This document shows positions 1 through 9,800 of a stretch of DNA of 64,000 bases, in pieces. Both the position numbers and the translations under genes were made by a program. Source of the DNA: Jacaranda mimosifolia (taxonomy: Eukaryota; Streptophyta; Magnoliopsida; Lamiales; Bignoniaceae); contig CM032133.1 of assembly GCA_018894105.1 (NCBI GenBank), positions 16,320,501 to 16,384,500 of the forward strand. The letters run 5' to 3'. A model generated the notes under the pieces. The model ran no database searches. It was not told where the DNA came from and was given only the letters and a program-made list of their open reading frames with translations. Position 1 is the first letter of the stretch; every line of letters starts with the position of its first letter.

Positions 1-360
1 TTCAATTAAAGTTTGATTTTACGGTTAATTAGAAAAAAAATTCCTAACCCTACTTTCATTGTAGTGATCAGTCCCCATTTGAATTTTTACACACTAAACT
101 CCCAACTTTTTTACAAAACTTAGGAATCACTCCCCATATCTTTTAGAAAGACCTATATATCCTTGTAGCTGGAAAAAACAACAAAAATACTTGAGAAAAT
201 GCCTTTTTCTCTTCAAGAAGAACGCTTTCCTTCTTTTTTTTTCCTGAAATCGACGAGTACTACAAGCGGCCAAACAAAAGGGCACGAAACCATTCTTCTG
301 CCATTGACACAAGAAAGAAAAAAAAAAACACCAAAAATTCTGTCATTTTTCTACAATAAT

Positions 361-424
361 GGAAAGAGAAACAACGGCAACAAGAAGCGAAGTACAAAAA
401 GAAGTGATCAAAAGAAACAAAGGT
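361..424 (+). pseudogene. Relic first exon inside copy A
   Basis: An ATG at 361 opens about 21 codons of a lysine- and arginine-rich peptide that runs straight into a good splice donor (AAAG then GTATGTTTCTGC, 425 on). The same arrangement (ATGGA start, TRSE residues, then GTATGTTTTCTGC) lies at the matching place on the minus strand of copy B near 35835-35900, where the frame has a stop, and a weaker trace is in copy C near 49800-49830. It looks like the 5' exon of a gene carried by the ancestral element. No downstream exon could be found, so no product can be assigned. Confidence 0.4.
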
Positions 425-689
425 ATGTTTCTGCATTTACAGTTTTAAATGTCTATGATTTTTTAGTGTTACACTTATTTCTTGTCTATTTTCTCATGTT
501 TAGGGTTTTTATTCATTTTTTAGTTGTTAAACACTTGAACCCATTTGATATATATAATTTTTGTTGTGAGATGAAAAGTTTTTGATTTGTACTTGAAATG
601 CATGAAAGTTGTACTTTACCTTTTTGGGATTTATACTTCTTTTTACCTAAAATTATATAGTGAAATTATATAAAAGTGGTAATATATTA

Positions 690-1165
690 TCTGTAGTATA
701 AAACATCAAAGCTTGCAGTATACATTAGGCAAAATTGTAGTATATAATTTTAGTAACTGCAGTACATTTTAGAAGCAAATGTAGTATAAACATTCAAGCT
801 TGCAGTACACATTAGGCAAAAATGTAGTATATAATCTGTGTAATTGCAGTACATTTTAGAAGCATCTGTAGTACAAAACATTCAAGCCTGCAGGTTAAAT
901 GAAATTATAGTATATAATTTGTGTACATGCAGTACATTTTAGAAGCATTTGTAGTACAAAAATATTCAAACCTGCAGTAGACATTAAATGAAAGTGTAGT
1001 ATATAATATGTGTATCTGCAATACATTTTAGAAACAACTTTAGTACAAAACATTTAATCTTGCAGTATATATTAAATGAAAGTGTAGTATATAATCTGTG
1101 TATTTGCAGTATATTTTAGAAGCAACTGTAGTATAAAATATTCAAGCCTGCAGTATATTTTGTAC
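690..1165. repeat. 88-bp tandem array in copy A
   Basis: About five to six copies of an 88-bp unit. The word CATTCAAG or close variants recurs at 791, 879, 963, 1051 and 1139. Each unit holds several GTAC or GTAT words (GTAGTATATAAT, GCAGTACATTTTAGAAGC, GTAGTACAAAA). It matches in inverted orientation the array at 34290-35560 of copy B. Confidence 0.85.
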
Positions 1166-1480
1166 CCCATGTTGGTGATACTTGTACTTAATGTGCTGAT
1201 ATTTTATACTCCATATTGGTGATATTTGTACTTAATGTGATAATATTTTGTACTCCATGTTGGTGATATTTGTACTTAACGTACTGATCTTTTGTACTCC
1301 ATGTTGGTGATATTTGTACTTAACGTCCTGATCTTTTGTACTCCAATTTGGTGATATTGTACTTAACGTACTGATCTTTTGTACTCCATGTTGGTGATAT
1401 TTATACTTAATATCCTAATCTTTTGTACTTTAATAGTTGATACTTCGTATCTAATGTGCTGGTGTTTTGTACCCCAGGAG
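1155..1480. repeat. 44-bp tandem array in copy A
   Basis: A 44-bp unit (TTTTGTACTCCATGTTGG followed by TGATATTTGTACTTAA) repeats at least six times; the word GTTGGTGA or ATTGGTGA recurs at 1171, 1215, 1259 and 1303. The period is half of the neighbouring 88-bp array. Confidence 0.8.
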
Positions 1481-1547
1481 ACAGAAGACATCAACACAAT
1501 CCAAGTAGCAGATGAACCACCCAACTCAAAGATTGAATCGCCTAATC

Positions 1548-2170
1548 TAGGGGTGGCAACGGGGTGGGTTTGACAGGACCTAAAACCTGCCCCGCCTACT
1601 TCTATTTGGACCCGGGACCCGCCCCGCTTTAGACTCCTAACCCGGTGGGTCTAACCCGCCAAACCCGTTTTTCTTTTTTTTTTCTTCTTTTTTTCTTTTT
1701 AATTTTTTTATTAAAATATATAATTTTACAACTCATATATTTTCAAAATTGATTAAGATATACATACACAAATAATATGTATACATGTATAGAAAATTAG
1801 AATTCAATATACAATAAGTTTCTAACACTATTTTTCAAAATTTAAAATAAAATATCCATATTAATTGATTTTAGTATATTTTTTATCATTTTTATGATGA
1901 TTGAATGAGTACAAAATTATTATTTATTTGATGAAATATATATATACTATTATAATCCTATTTTTTTATGTTTTATGTACATATATTATATATAATATAT
2001 TTATAATATATTATATATTAATTATATTGGGCGGGTTTACTTAAACCCATAATCTGCCCCGGACTCGACTGGGTCCATCAAATTATGACCCATAACCCAC
2101 CCCATAACCCATTTATTTGACTCCTAACCCGTCCCAGGATCCGGTCTACCCGGACTCATTACCATGCTTA
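1548..2170. mobile_element. hAT-type non-autonomous element nested in copy A
   Basis: An 8-bp duplication GCCTAATC lies at 1540-1547 and 2171-2178. The left end reads TAGGGGTGGCAACGGGGTGG and the right end, reverse-complemented, reads TAAGCATGGTAATGAGTCCG: diverged terminal inverted repeats of the TAGNG type. An 8-bp duplication with TAGNG ends is the hAT signature. The inside is AT-rich with no coding frame; GC-rich subterminal segments (CCCGCCCC-like) face each other at both ends. Confidence 0.8.
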
Positions 2171-2224
2171 GCCTAATCCCTATCAAGGAATGACTGATTA
2201 TAGAGGTCATGCTCATGTTCCAGT

Positions 2225-2800
2225 AAAAGAATTTGAGTATAATACAAGGGCAATAATGGTGTTATGTTGAAGTATACTTCAATTAAATTGAAACTGGATA
2301 GTGAATTTGGGTACAATATGATGAAAATGAAGTACAAACGTAGAACAAACAAAGTATAAATGGTGTTATGTTAAAGTACACTTCAATTAAATTGAAATTG
2401 GATAATGAATTTGAGTACAATATGAGGGAAATGAAGTACAAATGTAGAACAAACAAAGTATAAATGGTGTTATGTTAAAGTACACTTCAATTAAATTGAA
2501 ACTGAGCAGTGAATTTGAGTACAATACGATGAAAATGAAGTACAAACGTAGAACAAACAAAGTATAAATTGTGTTATGTTAAAGTACAATTCAATTAAAT
2601 TAAAATTGGGCAGTAAATTTGACTACAATATGAGGGAAATGAAGTACAAACTTAGAACAAACAAAGTATAAATGGTGCTATGTTGAAGTACATTTCAATT
2701 AAATTGAAACTGGGCAGTGAATTTGAGTACAATATGATGAAAATGAAGTACAAACGTAGAACAAACAAAGTATAAATGGTGTTATATTGAAGTACACTTA
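2225..2800. repeat. 104-bp tandem array in copy A
   Basis: A 104-bp unit is repeated five times; the word GAATTTGRGTAC recurs at 2303, 2407, 2511, about 2615 and 2719. The unit contains AAATGAAGTACAAACGTAGA and AACAAACAAAGTATAAATGG. The same array with the same period, inverted, is at about 33690-34145 of copy B. Confidence 0.85.
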
Positions 2801-3130
2801 TTGCAATTGAATAATTAGTCTCCAATAATTATAGTGATGGTCAAGTACAATATTTTGAGATTATCGGATCAGGTGAAGTACGTATTTGTATGGGTGATAG
2901 GGTGGATATTATAGTCAAATGCTCATTTGTTTACATCTTTGAAAGCATAAGTATTCTTTACATTACTACGATTGATAACATTCATTCGTTGAACACTAGT
3001 GGTTAACACTTTAAAACTTTAACATTATTTCATTTATATGATAAAATATTACACACATTTTTAGAGTTTGGTTATTAATTACCAAGACTTAAAAAGCAAA
3101 TCATGGAACAAATTTTAATTCAACAATATT
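2800..3130. repeat. Conserved single-copy core of the element family (copy A)
   Basis: This non-tandem block of ~330 bp is shared, reverse-complemented, with 33370-33700 of copy B and with about 41480-41760 of copy C (shared words include TTTATTTCTTGG, ACCAAAACTCTAAAA and GTTGTAAACA). No long reading frame runs through it. It may be a remnant of the ancestral interior from which the arrays grew. Confidence 0.6.
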
Positions 3131-3149
3131 AGTAAAAATATTAAGGAAT

Positions 3150-3960
3150 GAAGTACATAATGGCCGAAATAAAGTACAAATGTCATGAAATCAAATATAA
3201 TTCTCTCAGATTGGGGTACAAAATAATTGATAAATTGAAAACATGCAAAAATGCTAATTTCACGCTAAATCAAATACATAATTGCCAAAATGAAGTACAA
3301 ATATCATGAAATCAAGTATAATTCTCCCAGATTTGGGTACAAAATAATTGATATCTCGGACAACATGCAAAAATGCTAATTTCACGCTAAATAAAATACA
3401 TAATTGCCTAAATGAAGTACAATTGTCAAGAAATCAAGTATAATTCTCCCATATTGGGGTACAAAATAACTGACATCTCAGATAACATGCAAAAATGCTA
3501 ATTTCACGCTAAATCAAATACATAATTGCCAAAATGAAGTATAAATGTCATGAAATTAAGTATAATTCTCCCAAATTATGGTACAAAACAATTGATATCT
3601 TGGACAACATGCAAAAATGCTAATTTCACGTTCAATAAAATACATAATTGCCTAAATGAAGTAAAATTGTCAAGAAATCAAGTATAATTCTCCTATATTG
3701 GGGTACAAAATAACTGATATCTCAGATAACATGCAAAAATACTAATTTCACGCTAAATCAAATACATAATTGCCGAAATGAAGAACAAATGTCATGAAAT
3801 CAAGTATAATTTTCCCATATTGGGGTACAAAATAACTTATATATTGGATAACATGTAAAAATGCTAATTTCACGCTAAATCAAATACATAATTGCCGAAA
3901 TGAAGTACAAATATCATGCAATAAAGTATAATTCTCCCAGATTGGGGTACAAAATAGTTG
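3150..3960. repeat. 122-bp tandem array in copy A
   Basis: Six to seven copies of a 122-bp unit: the word TGCTAATTTCACG recurs at 3252, 3374, 3496, 3619, 3740 (one base changed) and 3862. Units also carry AATGAAGTACAAATGTCATG and CAAGTATAATTCTCCCAGAT. Reading frames inside this stretch (for example 3870-4298, minus) follow the repeat and are not genes. Confidence 0.85.
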
Positions 3961-4189
3961 ATATCTCGGACAACATAATTCTTGTATTTAAATGATCGCA
4001 GAGTAGACACCGCATAATTCTTAAGCATAATTCTGAACTCTTGAGCATCCATGAATGTCTGACCCTCTCCATATATGTAATTCCTCCATGCATCAATTGA
4101 GTTGCTAATTAAAGCCAATTCATTGTGCGATGCATTGGTCGAACCAATTTCCTCCTCGACTGCATCCCTTGAGGTTGACAAATGAAGTA

Positions 4190-5830
4190 AAATTTTTGGT
4201 AAAATAAAGTACAATATGTAGAATAATTCAGTATGGTCGTGTAATTTCAAATAAACGAAATACAATTTCAGAACAATAGAAGTATAAAACGCTATCAATT
4301 GCAGTACAATTTTAGATAATCAATAAGTAAATCACTTGAAGTATAGAACTTTAGGTAAAATGAAGTATAAAATTAATAGAACTTTATAAAACTTAAATAA
4401 TAGAGTAAAATTTTACGTAAAAGGTTAAGTATAATTTTATATAAAATGAAGAACAATTTTAGAACACTTGAAGTATAAAACCTTAGTAATTGCAGTATAA
4501 TTTTTAGATAATCCATTAGTAGAACACTTGAAACTTAAATAATAGATTAAGATAACTGAAGTACAAGTTTAAATAAAATGAAGTATAATTTCAGAATACT
4601 TGAAGTATAGGACTTTAATGAATAGAGTACATGTTTAGGTAAAATGAAGTATAACTTCAGAAAACAGAAGTACAATTTTATATAAAAAGAAGTACAGTTT
4701 TAGAACACTTAAAGTATAAATCCTTAGCAATTGCAGTACGATTTTGGATAATCCATTAGTAGAACACTTGAAATATAAAACTTAAATAATAGATTCAAAT
4801 AATTGAAGTACAAGTTTAGATAAAATGAAGTACAATTTTAAATAAAGTGAAGTACAATTTCAGAACACCTGAAGTATAAAACCTTAGCAATTACAGTACA
4901 ATTTTTGATAATCCATTAGTAGAACACTTGAAGTATAAAATTTAAATAATAGATTCAGATAACTGAAGTACAAGTTTAGATAAAATAAAGTACAATTTTG
5001 AAACACTTGAAGTATAGAACTTCAATGAATAGAGTACATATTTAGGTAAAATGAAGTATAAAATAAAGTATAATTTCAGAAAATAGAAGTACAATTTTAA
5101 ATAAAGTGAAGTACAATTTTAAAACACCTGAAGTATAAAACCTTAGCAATTACAGTACAATTTTTGATAATCCATTAGTAGAACACTTGAAGTATAAAAC
5201 TTAAATAATAGATTCAAATAACTAAAGTACAAGTTTAGATAAAATGAAGTACAATTTCGGAACACTTGAAGTATAGAACTTCCATGAATAGAGTACATGT
5301 TTAGGTAAAATAAAGTATAATTTCAGAAAATAGAAGTACAATTTTAGATAAAGTGAAGTACAATTTCATAACACTTGAAGTATAAAACTCTAGCAACTGC
5401 AGTACAGTTTTGGATAATCAATAAATAGAACACTTGAAGTATAAAACTTCAATGAATGGAGTACATATTTTGGTAAAATGAAGTATAATTTCAGAAAACC
5501 AAAAGTATAATTTTAGATAGAAGACGTACAGTTTGACAACACTTCAAGTATAAACTGTTAGAAGTTGTAGTACAATTTTGGATAATTCATTAGTAGAACA
5601 CTTGAAGTATAGAACTTACATAATAGAGTATAATTTTTGTGAGATGAAGTTTAATTTTAATTGCAATGAAATATAATGTAGAACACTCCAAGCAGAAAAA
5701 GATTTTCAAATAAACAGAGTACAATTTCAGAACACTTCAAGTACAAAACTTTACAAACTGCAATACAATTTAGATTCTATTGTTAAAACATCATTGCTCT
5801 TCTTTGCAGTACAATTTCAGAACACTTCTT
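4190..5830. repeat. Compound GTAC/GTAT-rich array in copy A
   Basis: Short related words alternate over 1.6 kb: AGAACACTTGAAGTATAAAA, TAAAATGAAGTACAATTT, TTGCAGTACAATTTTGGATA and ATCCATTAGT. Higher-order units of roughly 120-260 bp are visible but irregular. The reverse complement of this block is at about 31560-32160 of copy B. Confidence 0.75.
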
Positions 5831-6331
5831 TGCACTACTACTCTTCTTTGTAGTGACAACTCTCTAACACTTGATTGAACACTCCTGCTTCACTACTGAT
5901 TGACATCGTTGAAAAAATACAAGAAACTCAGAAGCAACTGAGAAGAAACCGAGAAGAAGAAGAAACCCGAAAATGATGAAAATAAAAAGAGAAGAAGACA
6001 ATGCAGATGTCGGGTTGGTGGTTGTTGGCTCCAACGATTATTCTCATTCCCATTGTGGAGCTTGTTGCGTTTTTTCTTTTCTTTCTATTTTTGGTAATGA
6101 AAGTACGTATGTTAGGGTTTACTGTTTGTTTGTGTGGATGATGAAGAAGTGAAAAAAAAAAGAGTGAAAAATATTATACTTAAGGGCATTTTTGTCAAAT
6201 CAAATGATTAGGAAATGATTTTTAAAGTTTTAACAAAACTAGGGAGCTTATTATAAAGAAAAATCAAATGGTGACTGATCATAAATTTGAAAACTGCTTT
6301 TGGTACTTTTAAATAAGTGGCCTTGATTTTA

Positions 6332-6605
6332 AATATATTTTTTGAATTTTAAGTATCCGACTCTAGTAACAGTCAAATTTGCAGGTAACTCTGCAAGTAG
6401 ATTGCTGCCAACTGCCTGGTACTGACCAAACGTGTATGAATAAAATTTCAACACACCAACATCAAACACAAACGTTAAGTTGCAGTATTTCAAGCCATCA
6501 ATCGCGCATCTTCTACAACCACCGATTAATCATAAAAAAGTAATTGCAGAACTCAGATTTCTGGATTTCACATGAACCCCAGTGGTTTCTCCACAATTCT
6601 CAACA
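6332..6605 (+). promoter_or_regulatory. Upstream region and 5' leader of the RCC1-family gene
   Basis: Only 274 bp separate the duplication flanking copy A from the start codon, so the proximal promoter and 5' leader must lie here or inside the transposon. No convincing TATA box was identified. A transposon end this close suggests the original upstream sequence has been pushed more than 6 kb away. Confidence 0.4.
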
Positions 6606-9600
6606 ATGACAGTGTCAAGAGCTCATGCTTGCATGAAAAAACTCGCACCACTATCAAATTTGATGAACAACAGAAAAAGATTGGCCGTTGGGTCAAGTTT
6701 TGGAAGGTGGGTTTCTGTTGAAAGTGGTGGACGCGAAAGTTTTACTGAAGAATTAAGTAAAGGGGAGAAATTTGCCGCTGTGTGGGGAAATGGAGATTTT
6801 GGGAGGCTGGGCTTAGGCAATTTGGAGTCCCAGTGGAGGCCTAAGGCTATTTCGCCATCTGCTTTTGATGATCAGAGTTTGAAGGAGATCGCTTGTGGCG
6901 GTGCTCACACTCTTTTTCTGACTGGTAAATCGCGTAGTCATGATTTTCTCTTTCTGATTTTACGTTTTCTGATTTTTTTTTTTTTAATGTCCTAATTCCT
7001 ATTTTTGGTGTTTGTTTGCTGAAAGATTAATGCATTTAGTGTTTGATTGGACTTGCATGGGATGAAGGATTTATCTTCATGTCTGAATGGATTACTTTTA
7101 AGTGATCAGGAAATCAAGACTAATATCTAGGCATCCTTTTGAGCATGAGTTAGACATGGAAAAAATTGTACCAAATGCTTTCAAATATTTTCTTTAACCT
7201 GCATTTGGTGTTACTTTTTAACTAGAGAAGTTGCTGAGTGATTTTCCTACCTAATTTCTGAGGCGGCTGTTCACTCTCATGCACAGACACTTACTTGTGT
7301 GTTAGTATTTCCCATCCTTTCAGGTGGTGGTGGTGGAATTTGGAAAGCCCACAGACTTAGATGAACTTGAGGGCCTTAAGCTTCTAGTTCTGTATAAACT
7401 GAAGCAGCCATTTCCCATTGCTCATATCATATGTTCATACAGGAAGCCTCTGCCCACGAGGGTGGATGGCATCTCATAGTCAAGTCATTATAGGAGTTGT
7501 TTTATGTGAGTCATTGCTCCTATAAAGGCCCTCTGACCCAATTCTGAAACTAGTTGACTCCTTGTGAAGAAAGAGGTTCTCTAAATACATCAAGATATCC
7601 TAATGTAACTTGCTAGATGATAGCTTTATACAAAGGATAATGTTTGCTTCATCGTTTTCAGTATCCTTCACTTGGTTAATTTGTTCCCGCTACATCCATG
7701 CTAGAACTGGAAGGATTCCACTCTTTAGTGGCAAAGAAAGTTCTTCCTAGAGATGAGTTTCACGCCTTTACTATCTACAGGGATATGGCCTCTATTGTCT
7801 GGTCTTGCTTTTTGTTTGAAACAATATCCTGGAAGCCAGGCCCTGTCCCTGTCCCTGTTAGCTACTTGCTTTCCACCGTCATTGGACTAGGTTTCCTGTA
7901 TCCCCTTTCTTCAGTGCTTGTTTTTCGAAAAGAAAAAAAAATATTGGTAGGGAAAGTACCTCTACTGTCGTGAATTGGTAGACATGTTTGCTAGAAAAAA
8001 CAAGTGCAGTTTTAAACAATGTATTCACAGCCAACTCATTTTCCTGTGCGAATTGTATAACATTTTGCAGGGTAAATCAGGTTGGGCCTTGGCCTTCATT
8101 TGAACTTGCTCATATTTACCATATATGACTGACCTAGCAAATCTAACAATGACTTGCGTGTGCTACTGAATTAGAATTTTTGTGGTGTTAATTTTCAGCT
8201 TTAGTTACAAATGTCATGGTTTTATTAAGTTATTGAAAAATCATACATCATAAATTGAGGATTTTCTAAATATTCCCGGCTCTTTTCCTTTGTTTGGTGA
8301 CATTATTCATGATATTAAGGCATCTCCTGAAGCATGAGTACCATATGGCAAAACTACAACTGATGCTTTTGTATTGTTGTTCTATCTCCACAACTTGCTC
8401 TGGCTTTTTAACATAAGAAGTTTGCAAGGAGGACCAAAGGTTTTTATTTTCCTTAGTTTATCGGGCAAGATTTCACTCTCTTGGAATGACATTTTGCTAG
8501 CTTTGATGAATGTGAGGGCCATTGGCTTCCACTTTGCATGCAATCATGTGAACTTTTATTAGGGAAATAAAAATATTGTTGGTGGGATGCTAGCTTGCTA
8601 GTGAATTGTGGAATAGGTTTTCAGGAAGTTGTAATCTTTTATTACTAGATTTGCTCATTTATTCGTATGTATGTTATACTTTCTGCGGAGTAGATGAGGC
8701 CAGGCCTGGTCATTCTTTTTGTTCTTTCTCATATTTACTCCAGATGCTGATCTTGAATTCTATTGGTGAATTTGCACTGCAAATTGAGAATTTATGTGAT
8801 CTTTATTTTCAGCTTTCGAATGCTAGCTTCAATATTTTATAAAACTTTATATCTTGAAAGTTCTTTCTATTTCCTGAGCTCACAAAATTATCTTGCTTTA
8901 GCAGAAAATGGAGATGTGTATGCTACTGGACTCAATGACTTTGGACAGCTAGGCATATCAAATTCTCAAAATTATACGACTGTATGCTATCCCAACACTA
9001 TCACTATCTTTGACCCTCTTCTTTTGGCAGCTTTATCATTTGATGGTTCATTTCCTTTTGGGTTCCCTAAGCCTCAAGCCCTTTGTAGGGCTTCACATGC
9101 AAATTCTTAATTCTTTCTTTTCTGTTTGATTCAAATGTTTGCTTGCACATGGACTATATTTATTTTTTCTCTGCAGCACTTGAAGGTGGTTTTATGGTAG
9201 TGCTATTAGTCATTTGTTTTAGCTAATCTGAAGTGCACCCCCCCAAACAACATTATTCTTAGAACAAAAATCTCAAATCAGCTTCTGCTGACTGTCAACT
9301 GTGAAACCATGCATTAATCCACCTGTGTATGTGTGGCATAAATGTAATGGGATTGCAAGCGAGTCAGAAGCAGGAAATCTTGATGCTTATTGCAGACCAC
9401 AAAGGAGCAATGCACAAGAACCTAAAAGTTCCTTGAGTAACAATGAGAGAGGGAATGAAATATCAAATTTATGGAGAACGAAGAGATATAGACACAATGG
9501 TGGATGCTACTAAGTTCATGAATGGATCCATAGAAGCTTTTATTTTTGTTGACCTAGCATTATGTATGATATCAGTTTGGGATCTGCATTCAAAAAGGAT

Positions 9601-9769
9601 ATAATGTCCCTAGCTTTTCTATTCAATGAAGATAAGGTGTCAGGTGTAAAGATATCTAAACGAGCTTTACGAAGGTGGGTTTTCATATGGAAGGTTTGGC
9701 TAGTGAGAGGAAGGCATGTCATTAATCATAGAAGACAAGTTAATTTGAGAAGCCGCACCCAACCAAGCC

Positions 9770-9800
<31 letters not shown>

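Larger units (their letters stand above)
22..6322 (-). mobile_element. Non-autonomous Mutator-like element, copy A
   Basis: A 9-bp target duplication (TTGATTTTA) sits at 13-21 and again at 6323-6331, bracketing a 6301-bp element. The outer ~150 bp of each end are imperfect inverted repeats: both, read inward, carry a TGATCAGTCMCCATTTGA block, a CT-rich block and a block resembling AATCAYTYCC. A 9-bp duplication with long terminal inverted repeats is the mark of Mutator-superfamily elements. No transposase is visible; the interior is tandem arrays rich in AAGTACAA-like words around a short single-copy core. It is homologous to copies B (30412-36308) and C (36941-50222) but lies in the opposite orientation. 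It contains a nested hAT-type element (1548-2170); without it the element is about 5.7 kb. Superfamily placement is inferred from ends and duplication only. Confidence 0.8.

Noticed and set aside
690..3960. Regularly spaced repeats that look like a CRISPR array
   Set aside because: Units are contiguous, 44-122 bp long, without unique spacers of constant length, in a plant nuclear context.
3870..4298. Open frame of 142 codons on the minus strand
   Set aside because: It lies across the 122-bp and following arrays, its frame comes from the repeat unit, and no domain is recognisable.
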